This document shows, in pieces, positions 34,092-42,562 of a DNA stretch of 64,000 bases (position 1 is the stretch's first letter; each line of letters opens with the position of its first letter). The translations under genes and the position numbers were made by a program. The stretch is from assembly GCA_050010135.1 (NCBI GenBank), contig JBEKLP010000001.1, positions 1-64,000 of the forward strand, given 5' to 3'. The notes beneath the pieces are model-generated. The model worked only from the letters and a program-made list of their open reading frames with translations. It did no database searches and was not told the DNA's origin. This stretch comes from FEN-1073 sp050010135. Its GTDB lineage: Bacteria > Chloroflexota > Anaerolineae > Anaerolineales > RBG-16-64-43.

Positions 34092-36622
34092 ACAATCGTT
34101 CCCGTTTGGAAGCGATGCTGCTGGGTCTTGGCTTCGCCTTCCAGGCCTTCAACGCCGCGGCGCTGATGCTGGCTCCGTCGGTCCAAGACGGCCGCTGGAA
34201 TTTCCAACCGACGTATCTGGTGGCGTTTGTCCCGCTTGCGGTTTGGGGAGCGGCGGCCTGGATCGTCCATCGGCAGCTCGATCGGACGCTTCCCGAACGC
34301 GATCCATTCCTCTTTTCCACGGCGATGTTCTTGTGCGGATGGGGCCTGCAAATTCTCGCCCGGTTATCGCCGAACACGGCGCTCCGGCAAACACTTTGGC
34401 TGGCGGTCGCCGCAACCGCGGTAATCATCATCCTGCATCTGCCCCACGATCTGAATTGGCTGAGAAAATACCGCTACCTTTGGCTGGGTGCGGTTCTGAT
34501 TACGCTGGCCGCCACACTTTTCATCGGCGTAGGTGCCGAGCCGGGGTCGGCACGGTTGTGGCTGGGTTTGGATGGGATCTTTTTCCAACCGTCGGAATTC
34601 TTGCGCTGGGTGTTGCCTGTTTTTGCCGCATTCACCCTGGCGCCCGGTAAAGACTCCTCCGACGACCCCCGCCCGAGGGCTGCGCTTCCGGTGGTTCTCT
34701 TCGGCGCGGCGGGCGTCGGGCTGCACCTTCTCCAGCAGGACCTGGGTGCGGCGGTCCTGCTGATCGCCGCGATTGTAATTCTGCTTTTTCTGGCCTACCG
34801 CAAACCGATCATCCCGATATTGGGCATTTTGCTGGTCGCTTCCCTATTGGGCGCCGGGTACGCCGTCGACGCCACCGTGAGAATGCGATTGGCCACCTGG
34901 TGGAATCCGTGGGCGGATCCGTCCAACACTTCGTATCAAGTGGTGCAATCGCTGATCTCGGTCGCTGCGGGAGGCTTGATCGGCCGCGGACCCGGGTTGG
35001 GCGCACCGGCGCTGGTTCCGGTGGCGTACTCCGATTTTCTGTTCACCGCCCTGAGTGAAGAATACGGCGTGGTGGGTGCGGTGGGGTGCCTGATTGCGAT
35101 TGCCATCCTCGTGATGCGCGGACTTCATGCGGCGCTGCGTTCCCCCGGGAGCGCCGGCCGGCTGATCGCCGGATGCCTGAGTGCACTGCTGGGAATCCAA
35201 TCCATCCTCATCATCGGGGGCATTCTCCGCCTGCTCCCCCTCACCGGTGTCACCCTGCCCTTCATGAGCTATGGCGGCTCCTCGCTCCTGGCCAGCATGA
35301 TCGTACTGGGATTGCTGCTGGTCCTTTCGGCGCCCGCGCCGGATTGCGCGCGCGATGTTTCCGCGGATCGCCCGGTGCGGACGATGGCCGCCCTGCTCAT
35401 TTTGGCATTCGCCGCAGTCGGGATTTCCCTGGGATGGTGGGGCATTTACCGCGCGTCCGCGCTCCGCGAACGGACCGACAACTACCGGCGCGTGTTGCAC
35501 GACCGCCAGGCGCGGCGCGGAAATCTCTACGACCGCAACGGCGAGCCGCTCGCACTGACCGCCGGCGCGCCAGGAAGTTACACGCGCCAGTACCCCGACC
35601 CGGCGGCCGCCCCAGTCGTCGGCTACACCACGGCCTATTACGGTCAGGGCGGGATGGAATCCGTTCTCGATCCGTGGCTGCGCGGCGAGGCGGTGCGCAA
35701 TTCCCTCGACATCTGGTGGTCGGAAACGGTGCTGGGTGTCCCGGCCGAAGGCGTGGATGCGTATCTCAGCATCGACCGTACCCTGCTGGATTTCGGAAGC
35801 GCCCGGATGGACGGGCAAGCCGGTGCGATCGTCGTGATGCGAGCCGGAAGCGGGGAAATCCTGGCGCTCGCCTCGATGCCCACGTTCAATCCGGCGACAC
35901 TCGAACAAAACTGGGACAAGATCCTCAGCCAGCCGCTCTCGCCCCTGCTCAACCGCGCCACCCAGGGTTTGTATCCGCCGGGACAAATGTTGTACCCATT
36001 CCTCGCGGCGGAAGCCATCGACCGCGGATGGCTCGCGAGCGGTTCCGGTCTGTGCACTGCGCCCTTCTCCGATTGGATCCTCGCCCATCCCGATTATCCG
36101 GAACAGGTTTTCTCGGCATTCCGCTTCAATGCCGACCCGGTGATGGATTTGCCGACGGTCTATGCCTTCTCTCCGGCCTTTCCGGCGGATGCGGGCGGCG
36201 TTCAGCGGGAATTGGAGGGAGAGGGAAAGATTCTTATCAGCCCGATCCAGCTTGCCGTCGCCCTCGCATCCATCGCGGACGGCGGGATGGCGCCCGCCCC
36301 GCGATTGGTCTTGCGGTTGGATTCACCCTCCGGATGGATCACGCCAGAGGTGCCCGGCCGGACGGCGGCGATGATCCCGGCCGATACCGCCGCCCGTGTG
36401 AGGAATATGCTCTCGCAATTTAACGGGGCCGGCGATCCGGCGGCGTTGGAATGGTCCGGCTGCGGCGGTGGCGCGGAAACCAACCCGGATGTTTCCTGGT
36501 ATGCCGGGCTGCAAACGGGGACGGCCGATCCGATCGTGGTGGTCGCGGTGATGGAAGGACAACCGTCTACTGCGGTGGATATCGGCCGAAAAATTCTGGC
36601 CGAGGCGCTGACAACCGTATGA
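34088..36622 (+). CDS. SEDS (RodA/FtsW) glycosyltransferase fused to a degenerate penicillin-binding-protein domain
   Basis: 844 residues. Residues 1 to about 415 are a SEDS polymerase with the lipid-II-polymerising signature (LGLDGIFFQPSEFLRW, SYQVVQSLISVAAGGLIGRGPG, catalytic-type Asp316 in YSDFLF, LPFMSYGGSSL). After a linker helix at about 432-452, residues 470-840 follow a class B PBP pattern (RRGNLYDRNGEPLA, GAIVVMRAGSGEILALASMPTFNP, LLNRATQGLYPPG). The nucleophile motif SxxK reads QMLY (633-636) and KTGTAE reads CGGGAE (792-797); no SxN motif was found. The PBP part should therefore lack transpeptidase activity and may only regulate the SEDS half. Separate intact rodA and mrdA genes lie at 45.7 and 42.6 kb. 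Confidence 0.9.
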   Translation: MNNRSRLEAMLLGLGFAFQAFNAAALMLAPSVQDGRWNFQPTYLVAFVPLAVWGAAAWIVHRQLDRTLPERDPFLFSTAMFLCGWGLQILARLSPNTALRQTLWLAVAATAVIIILHLPHDLNWLRKYRYLWLGAVLITLAATLFIGVGAEPGSARLWLGLDGIFFQPSEFLRWVLPVFAAFTLAPGKDSSDDPRPRAALPVVLFGAAGVGLHLLQQDLGAAVLLIAAIVILLFLAYRKPIIPILGILLVASLLGAGYAVDATVRMRLATWWNPWADPSNTSYQVVQSLISVAAGGLIGRGPGLGAPALVPVAYSDFLFTALSEEYGVVGAVGCLIAIAILVMRGLHAALRSPGSAGRLIAGCLSALLGIQSILIIGGILRLLPLTGVTLPFMSYGGSSLLASMIVLGLLLVLSAPAPDCARDVSADRPVRTMAALLILAFAAVGISLGWWGIYRASALRERTDNYRRVLHDRQARRGNLYDRNGEPLALTAGAPGSYTRQYPDPAAAPVVGYTTAYYGQGGMESVLDPWLRGEAVRNSLDIWWSETVLGVPAEGVDAYLSIDRTLLDFGSARMDGQAGAIVVMRAGSGEILALASMPTFNPATLEQNWDKILSQPLSPLLNRATQGLYPPGQMLYPFLAAEAIDRGWLASGSGLCTAPFSDWILAHPDYPEQVFSAFRFNADPVMDLPTVYAFSPAFPADAGGVQRELEGEGKILISPIQLAVALASIADGGMAPAPRLVLRLDSPSGWITPEVPGRTAAMIPADTAARVRNMLSQFNGAGDPAALEWSGCGGGAETNPDVSWYAGLQTGTADPIVVVAVMEGQPSTAVDIGRKILAEALTTV

Positions 36623-36897
36623 ATGTGTTATCCCGCCTCCGTTCGCACCAACACGATATAATCGCAGACAGGCCGCGGGAATAAATTGAATCCGTCATTG
36701 CAGGCGATCCGCGCACTTCCCGCGGGGTGGATTGCCCCGCTTCCCACGCTTCCCACGCTTTGCGAGGGAAGGTATGAGGGCGAGCGCAATGGTGAGCCCG
36801 AATGCGGTGGCGAGGGGACAGATTCGCTTCGATAGCGATTGATTTTTTCCGCGACTTGTTGGAGATAACGGCCGGCAGATTTCTTTTTGGGGCGGTA

Positions 36898-37389
36898 ATG
36901 AAAATGGATGCGTCTGAATTTTCCATACGAGCGGTTCTACCGGAGGATACAGAATGGATTCGGCGGCTGATGCGGGAGCGCTGGGCGGCTGAGTTCGTCG
37001 TTGTGCATGGCGACGTTTTCCATCCTCACGCACTCCCCGGGTTTGTGGCCGCGGCGGGAGAAAGAAAGGGGGGCCTGATTACGTATCATATCGCCGGCAA
37101 GCTTTGCGAGATTGTGACCCTCGACAGCCTGATCCCGGCGCATGGAATCGGAACGGCGCTCCTGGCGGCGGTGAAGACCGACGCCGTCCGGTTGGGCTGC
37201 TGCGCGTTGCACCTGACCACGACCAACGACAATCTCCATGCGCTGCGGTTCTATCAGAAGCGGGGATTCGCATTCGCCGCGGTGCGGCCGAATGCGGTCG
37301 ATAGCACGCGGAAAGTGAAACCCGTCCCCCTTCTCGGAGAAAACCAGATCCCTATCCGGGATGAGATCGATATGGAATTATTGATTTAG
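36898..37389 (+). CDS. GNAT family N-acetyltransferase
   Basis: 163-residue acetyltransferase: FSIRAVLPEDTEWIRRLM at the N-terminus, strand CEIVTLDSLIPAHGIGTALLAAVKTDA (acetyl-CoA loop PAHGIGTALL), and LHLTTTNDNLHALRFYQKRGFAFAAVRPNAVD. It resembles the small GNAT group ending in ..RKVKP.IP that acts on unknown amines. ATG 36898 is used; ATG 36904 is equally possible. The upstream 275 nt contain GC-rich repeat debris, so it is likely transcribed on its own. Confidence 0.82.
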   Translation: MKMDASEFSIRAVLPEDTEWIRRLMRERWAAEFVVVHGDVFHPHALPGFVAAAGERKGGLITYHIAGKLCEIVTLDSLIPAHGIGTALLAAVKTDAVRLGCCALHLTTTNDNLHALRFYQKRGFAFAAVRPNAVDSTRKVKPVPLLGENQIPIRDEIDMELLI

Positions 37390-37444
37390 ATTAACCATAG
37401 CGTAAGCCAAACAATCCAATGATAGGTTAGAATTTAAAAAAATA

Positions 37445-37969
37445 TTATTGAGCCTTTCCGCGGTTTTTCAACTCGTCAAATACTACCAGCGTCCGCGGTC
37501 CGCGGCGATGCGCTTCCCACAACGCGGATGACGCCCGCGAGAGCATCTCGTCGGCGGTAATTCCGTCGCCGCCCGGGTGGAAGGCCACCCCGGCACAGAT
37601 GGATACACCGAACTCTTTCATCTCCCGGGTCACCCGTTTGCCATGGAACTCTTCGACTAAGCGTTGAGCCGCCTTCCGCGCTCCTCCGGCGTCGGATTCC
37701 GGCATGACGATCAGATAATTCCCTTGATAATGTCCAGGCATGTCCACTTCGCGCAGTCCTGTATGGAGGATATTGGTCAGGTAGGAATTCGCGCTCTCCA
37801 TGATTTCCGGCGAAGGGCTCTCGTCAAAGCACAGGCCGATGTAGAGTAATGCGATGGGGCTGGGATAACGTCTGGCCCGGAGGAGCTCGCCGGTCAGGAG
37901 CGACTCCAGCATCTTCTGGGTATAGAGCCCGGATTTTGCGTCGAGTCGAGCGTCTTGATCCATACCCAC
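37445..37969 (-). CDS. Degenerate GGDEF-domain-like protein, copy 1
   Basis: 174-residue single-domain protein with the diguanylate-cyclase-like pattern (GLYTQKMLESLLTGELLRARRYPSPIALLYIGL at the N-terminus, ending ADEMLSRASSALWEAHRRG). The signature loop that would read GGDEF is QGNYL (in HYQGNYLIVMPES), so GTP cyclisation is not expected. No sensor or membrane domain. It is a close paralogue of the next gene (38050-38562); the pair may be effector or scaffold proteins. Confidence 0.72.
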   Translation of the reverse strand: MGMDQDARLDAKSGLYTQKMLESLLTGELLRARRYPSPIALLYIGLCFDESPSPEIMESANSYLTNILHTGLREVDMPGHYQGNYLIVMPESDAGGARKAAQRLVEEFHGKRVTREMKEFGVSICAGVAFHPGGDGITADEMLSRASSALWEAHRRGPRTLVVFDELKNRGKAQ

Positions 37970-38049
37970 CTCTATTCCGTTTTTATCCCTCTCTCAACCA
38001 ATCCCCAGTTGCCTTATTTAATACCAAATCCTGATTCTCCGCAAACCGG

Positions 38050-38562
38050 TCATTCGTTCTTTTTGACCATTTCCCCGTACACCACCAGGCTTTTGGGTCC
38101 GCGTTTTTGCGCTTCCCACAGCGCGGTGGAAGCGTTGGATAGAAGCCGGGCGGCCGAGATTTCCGGTCCGCCTTTATGCGATGCCACCCCGATACACATC
38201 GACATCTGGAAAAGTTCCGCGGTGCGCGTGATCTGCGAACGGGGGAAATCGTCGAGCATGCGTTGGGCGGCCGTCCTGGCGCCGTCGCTTTCGGTGGAAG
38301 GCATGATCACCAGATAATTGCCCTCGAAAAGGCCCGGCAGATCCGCCTCGCGCATGGCCGCGTGCAGGTGATTGGCGATCAGGATTTGCGCGCTCTCGAC
38401 GATTTCCGGGGAAGGATCCATGGGAAACCGCAATGCAAAATAAAGGAGCGAGATCGGGCTGGGATACCGGCGCGAACGGGCCACTTCATGGACCAGCAGA
38501 GTCTCGAGCATGGCCTGCGGGAATAAACCGGACGATGCATCGATACGCTTTTGTTGTTCCAT
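38050..38562 (-). CDS. Degenerate GGDEF-domain-like protein, copy 2
   Basis: 170 residues, the upstream paralogue of the gene ending at 37445. It shares RRYPSPISLLYFAL, ESAQILIANHLHAAMREADLPG, EGNYLVIMPS and SNASTALWEAQKRGPKSLVVY. The GGDEF loop is EGNYL, so the Asp/Glu metal and catalytic residues are lost in both copies in the same way. An 80-nt gap separates the two, consistent with an operon made by tandem duplication. Confidence 0.72.
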   Translation of the reverse strand: MEQQKRIDASSGLFPQAMLETLLVHEVARSRRYPSPISLLYFALRFPMDPSPEIVESAQILIANHLHAAMREADLPGLFEGNYLVIMPSTESDGARTAAQRMLDDFPRSQITRTAELFQMSMCIGVASHKGGPEISAARLLSNASTALWEAQKRGPKSLVVYGEMVKKNE

Positions 38563-38693
38563 GGATCCCCTTTCCTATGGATGTCCCCGTCCCCCGCTTC
38601 GTAATCGCACAGGTTCCCAAATGATCCGGGACCTCGTGGACTCCCTCCGCTTCCCCCGCTTCGCGAGGGCATGCGCGAGGGCGGGCCGAATAT

Positions 38694-39929
38694 CTATATG
38701 GATTTCTTCAATCGGACGAATCTGCGTTTTCCCACCCGGAGCACCGGTTCGTCCTGCGGCGAAACCGGCGCCGCGGGATCCTTGAGCGTCACACCGTTCA
38801 GGCGCACGCCGCCCTGCTCGATCAGGCGCCGGGCGTCGCTGCGGCTTTTGGCCAGCCCGTTTTCGGTCAGAAGATCCATAAGCTTCGGCGTACCTTTCAC
38901 TTCCAGGACGGCGATATCCTCCGGCAATTCCTCGCGCTGGAACACGCGCCGGAATTGCTCTTCGGCTGAGTCGGCCTGTTCGGTGCCGTGATAAATCGCG
39001 ACGATCTCCCGCGCCAATTGCATCTTGGCGTCGCGCGGATGGAGCGTGCCGGATTGCACTGAACGCTCCACCGCGGCGATTTGCGCCGGCGGAAAGCGGG
39101 TGAGCAGGCGGTAGTAGGTCATCATCGCCGCGTCCGGAACGCTCATCACCTTGCCGTACATATCGCCCGCGGAGGCCATCAGGGGAATGTGGTTCCCCAG
39201 ACTTTTGCTCATCCGAATCACACCGTCGGTTCCCGGAAGGATTCCCAGGAGAACGCCGATATTGGGGCGGACGTCGTAATATTCCATGATCTTCCGCCCG
39301 GCGGTGAGTATGTTAAACAGCTGTTCCGTCCCGCCCACTTGAACGTCGGCTTGCAAGGAGTAGGCGTCGTAGCCTTGCATGATGGAGTAGAAGAATTCGT
39401 GCAGGTAGATGGCGTCTCCCCGGTCCCAGCGCAGTCGGAAATTCTCGCGGGTGGTGAACTGCTGGATGGTGAAGTTGGAACCCAGCCGGATCAATTCGGC
39501 GAACGTGAGTTTGGAGAGCCACTCGGAGTTGTAGCGGACTTCGGTCTGATTCCGGTCCAGAATCCGGAACGCCTGCTCGGCGTAGGTGCGCGCGTTCTCG
39601 CGGATCCTTTCCTCCAACAACTGTGGACGCAGAGTATTTTTATCCGACGGATCCCCCACGCGCGCGGTGTAATCACCGATCAGGAAGATGGTCGTATGAC
39701 CCAGCTCCTGGAACTGGCGCAGTTTGCGCATGGTGACGGTGTGCCCGAGGTGCAAATCCGAGGAGGTGGGATCGTATCCGCAATAGACGCGCAGCGGACG
39801 CCCTTCCTTCCGGGCCAGGATCAGGCGCTCGCGCAATTCGGCGGCCATGGCCTCCTGGAGCGCCCGGTCTCCGTATTCGGTTCCCTGCATTAATATTTCA
39901 ACTTGCTCTTCCAACGAGGGTGCTGGCAT
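38694..39929 (-). CDS. tyrS: Tyrosyl-tRNA synthetase
   Basis: 411-residue class I synthetase that charges tRNA-Tyr. YCGYDPTSSDLHLGHTVTMRKL contains the HIGH-type motif HLGH; GDYTARVGDPS, the tyrosine-binding QADVQVGGTEQLFN, the KMSKS-type motif RMSKSLGN, and a C-terminal S4 RNA-binding domain (AKSRSDARRLIEQGGVRLNG) are present. GGAG lies 5 nt before the ATG. It is divergent from mreB. Confidence 0.97.
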   Translation of the reverse strand: MPAPSLEEQVEILMQGTEYGDRALQEAMAAELRERLILARKEGRPLRVYCGYDPTSSDLHLGHTVTMRKLRQFQELGHTTIFLIGDYTARVGDPSDKNTLRPQLLEERIRENARTYAEQAFRILDRNQTEVRYNSEWLSKLTFAELIRLGSNFTIQQFTTRENFRLRWDRGDAIYLHEFFYSIMQGYDAYSLQADVQVGGTEQLFNILTAGRKIMEYYDVRPNIGVLLGILPGTDGVIRMSKSLGNHIPLMASAGDMYGKVMSVPDAAMMTYYRLLTRFPPAQIAAVERSVQSGTLHPRDAKMQLAREIVAIYHGTEQADSAEEQFRRVFQREELPEDIAVLEVKGTPKLMDLLTENGLAKSRSDARRLIEQGGVRLNGVTLKDPAAPVSPQDEPVLRVGKRRFVRLKKSI

Positions 39930-39982
39930 TCCGGCTCCGATCCTTGGGAAGAAGCTTTTCTTCGCCTTGGTTTTGAATGTAA

Positions 39983-39991
39983 ATTATAGCA
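39983..39991 (-). promoter_or_regulatory. Extended -10 promoter of tyrS
   Basis: TGC-TATAAT on the minus strand, about 53 nt before the tyrS start. The short leader shows no T-box features that I can recognise. Confidence 0.6.
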
Positions 39992-40035
39992 TCAACCCCC
40001 GGAATTATGCGAAAAAACAGCCGAAAAAATCCGAA

Positions 40036-40044
40036 TGGTATAAT
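40036..40044 (+). promoter_or_regulatory. Extended -10 promoter of mreBCD-mrdA
   Basis: TGG-TATAAT, 61 nt before the mreB TTG start. It is the only good promoter seen ahead of the four cell-shape genes. Confidence 0.62.
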
Positions 40045-40105
40045 TTCCGGTCGTCCTCCAGACACGGTTCGACCGTCGATTTCCGCCATTTCCTAGGAGA
40101 ACACT

Positions 40106-41170
40106 TTGCGCAATCCCGTTCAATGGCTGCTTAGTCTCGTTACGTTGGACATCAGCATAGATCTCGGAACAGCCAACACGCTGGTCAACGTCTTTGGGAA
40201 AGGCATTGTCATTAACGAACCCTCCTGGGTGGCCGTTGACAAGAAAACCCGCCGGGTCCTCAAGGTCGGCCGGGCGGCGAAGGAGATCATCGGCCGGACG
40301 CCGCCTAACGTCGTCACCCTGCGCCCCATCCGCGACGGTGTGATTTCCGAGTTTGACGCGACGGCCACCATGCTGGAGTATTTCATCCGCCGGGTGATCA
40401 ACCAGAGCGTTGTACCGGTGCCCCTCACCCGGGTGATCGTCGGCGTTCCCGTGGGAGCCACCAGCGTGGAACGCAGGGCGGTGGTGGATGCAGCCCAATC
40501 GGCAGGTGCGCGCGAGGCGCTGCTGGTGGAGGAACCGGTCGCTTCGGCGCTTGGCGCCGGACTACCCATCCGCGGGGTCCACAGCACGATGCTAATGGAC
40601 ATCGGCGGGGGCACCACCGAGATCGCAGTCTTCGCCTCACGCAAGATCGTGATCTCGAATTCGATCCGCGTGGCGGGCGACGAGATGGACGAGAACGTCG
40701 TCACCTACCTGCGGGATAAATACAATCTGCTCGTCGGCCAGACGATGGCGGAAACGGCCAAGAAGACGGTCGGCGCCGCGGCCCCCTTGGGCGAAGAGAA
40801 AGTGATGACCGTGCGCGGGCGCAACCTTATATCCGGATTGCCGGAGGAAGTGGAAATATCCTCGATTGAAATGCGCGAAGCGCTGGCTCCTTCATTGAAG
40901 GCGATCTCCCAGGCTCTGAGAGACCTCCTCGAGCAGGCTCCGCCGGAGGTCATGGCCGACCTGCTGGATTCCGGGCTTTGCCTGACGGGCGGCGGATCCC
41001 TGCTGAACGGCTTGCCGGAAAAACTCGGCGAGGAATTCCATATTCGCGTATGGCGGGCCGACGACCCGCTTACCTGCGTCGTGCGCGGCGCGGCGGCCAT
41101 CCTGGCCGGCATGGACGATCATCGCGAGTTCCTCGCCTCCTCCGAACGGGATCATCGCGGCCGCCGGTAA
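40106..41170 (+). CDS. mreB: Rod shape-determining protein MreB
   Basis: 354-residue bacterial actin that guides lateral wall synthesis beneath the membrane. Actin-fold phosphate loops LDISIDLGTANTLV and LMDIGGGTTEIAVFA, the connect regions VGVPVGATSVERRAV and LVEEPVASALGAGLP, and the adenosine motif LCLTGGGSLLNGLPEKL are all present. The start is TTG 40106, supported by AGGAGA 5 nt upstream. An amphipathic-type N-terminus RNPVQWLLSLV may bind the membrane. Confidence 0.96.
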   Translation: MRNPVQWLLSLVTLDISIDLGTANTLVNVFGKGIVINEPSWVAVDKKTRRVLKVGRAAKEIIGRTPPNVVTLRPIRDGVISEFDATATMLEYFIRRVINQSVVPVPLTRVIVGVPVGATSVERRAVVDAAQSAGAREALLVEEPVASALGAGLPIRGVHSTMLMDIGGGTTEIAVFASRKIVISNSIRVAGDEMDENVVTYLRDKYNLLVGQTMAETAKKTVGAAAPLGEEKVMTVRGRNLISGLPEEVEISSIEMREALAPSLKAISQALRDLLEQAPPEVMADLLDSGLCLTGGGSLLNGLPEKLGEEFHIRVWRADDPLTCVVRGAAAILAGMDDHREFLASSERDHRGRR

Positions 41171-41202
41171 ACCCTCCGACCCATTCCTTCCCTTGACGAA
41201 TT

Positions 41203-42048
41203 ATGTTTAATCCCAGAAGACGTTTTTTCCTGATTGCTCTTGCTCTGCTGTTGGCAGCGGCCGGACTAGTTGTCCTCGGTCAGGTGGGCGTCATCCAACC
41301 GGTGCAGGATCTGGCGCTGCGTGGCGTAACCGGCGCACAGCAAACAATCTCCACCGCGTTTTTCAACGTCCGCGATTTCATCACCGCCCCGCGCAACCTG
41401 CAGGAACTGATCCAGCGCAACAACCAGTTGGAGGCCCAGGTGGCCCAGCTCGAAGCGGAATTGGTCACCCTGCAGGAACAGGCCTCCGAAGCCGACGCCC
41501 TCCGCGCGCTGCTTGGCGCCGCCCGGCAGCAGCCGGAGAACCGTTACCTCGTGGCGCAGGTGATCGGCCGGGATACCAACCCCTTCCTGCATTACCTGAT
41601 TCTCGATGAGGGATCCGATGCGGGAGTCCGCCGTGGAATGCCGGTGGTCAATGAAAAAGGTCTGGTGGGCAGGGTCACCGAGGTGAGCGCCACGGCCTCC
41701 AAAGTGCAGCTGATCATCGATCCGAATTCGGTCATCAACGCGCGGATCCAGGCAAGCCGGGCGGAAGGAGTGCTCGTGGGCCAGTCGACGGGCGGCCTGC
41801 AGATGATCTATATTCCACAGGACGTCACGGTGACCACTGGCGATCTCATCGTCACCTCCGGGCTGGGAGGAGGATTTCCGCCGGAGATTCTGATCGGGCG
41901 CGTGGTCAGCGTTCACAAACGGGATTACGAACTGTACCAGACCGCCGTCATCGAACCGCGCAACGACTTCGCCAGCCTGGAAATGGTCCTGATCATCACC
42001 AACTTCGAGCCGGTGCAAATCGGCCCGTTGCAAGGGACAAGCTCCTAA
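41203..42048 (+). CDS. mreC: Rod shape-determining protein MreC
   Basis: 281-residue bitopic protein that links MreB to PBP2-RodA. One N-terminal membrane helix (FFLIALALLLAAAGLVVLG), a coiled coil near residues 62-105 (ELIQRNNQLEAQVAQLEAELVTLQ), then the beta-rich periplasmic domain with RYLVAQVIGRDTNPFLHYLILDEGSDAGVRRGMPV and VTTGDLIVTSGLGGGFP. Standard mreB-mreC-mreD order. Confidence 0.95.
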   Translation: MFNPRRRFFLIALALLLAAAGLVVLGQVGVIQPVQDLALRGVTGAQQTISTAFFNVRDFITAPRNLQELIQRNNQLEAQVAQLEAELVTLQEQASEADALRALLGAARQQPENRYLVAQVIGRDTNPFLHYLILDEGSDAGVRRGMPVVNEKGLVGRVTEVSATASKVQLIIDPNSVINARIQASRAEGVLVGQSTGGLQMIYIPQDVTVTTGDLIVTSGLGGGFPPEILIGRVVSVHKRDYELYQTAVIEPRNDFASLEMVLIITNFEPVQIGPLQGTSS

Positions 42049-42058
42049 AGCTGCCGCG

Positions 42059-42562
42059 ATGATCTGGTTTCTATCCATCCCACTCCTGGCGCTGCTGGCT
42101 TTGCTGCAAACCACAATCTTCCGTCAGATCCTCTTCCTGGACGGAAGCCTCGATCTGTTGCTCGTGGCGGTTATTTGCTGGAGCATGCTGCGCCCGGAGG
42201 AGGGACTGGTTTGGGCTTTGCTGGGTGGAATATTCGCAGATATGTTTTCCGGCGGCCCGTTCGGCATCACTGCCATCGCCTACCTCCTGGTGGCGATCTG
42301 CATCGGAGCGCTGCACGGCCGCCTATGGACCCGCAGTCCGATAGCGGTGATGGCGATCGGGATGTCCGGGACCGTCATTGCCCATCTGGCGTCCGTCGCC
42401 ATGCTCGTGTTTTTTGGCCATTCTCTCGAGGTTGGATACCTCCTCGCCTATGTCACACTGCCTACCGCGTTTCTTAACACCATCGCCTCGGTTCCCGTCT
42501 ATCTCGCCCTGCGCCGGCTGCATTTCGTCGGGGCTCCGGTTCTTGCGGAGGAGGAAGCATGA
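42059..42562 (+). CDS. mreD: Rod shape-determining protein MreD
   Basis: 167-residue membrane protein with five or six hydrophobic segments, including the MreD-type stretch GLVWALLGGIFADMFSGGPFGITAIAYLLVA. It belongs to the elongasome with MreBC, RodA and PBP2. It lies 10 nt after mreC, and its stop overlaps the mrdA ATG. Confidence 0.92.
   Translation: MIWFLSIPLLALLALLQTTIFRQILFLDGSLDLLLVAVICWSMLRPEEGLVWALLGGIFADMFSGGPFGITAIAYLLVAICIGALHGRLWTRSPIAVMAIGMSGTVIAHLASVAMLVFFGHSLEVGYLLAYVTLPTAFLNTIASVPVYLALRRLHFVGAPVLAEEEA

Noticed and set aside
34844..36088. 414-codon minus-strand frame
   Set aside because: Antisense shadow of the SEDS-PBP fusion; the product is low-complexity and Gly/Arg-rich.
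37445..38562. Active diguanylate cyclases
   Set aside because: The GGDEF loop is GNYL-type in both copies, without the metal-binding and catalytic acidic residues.
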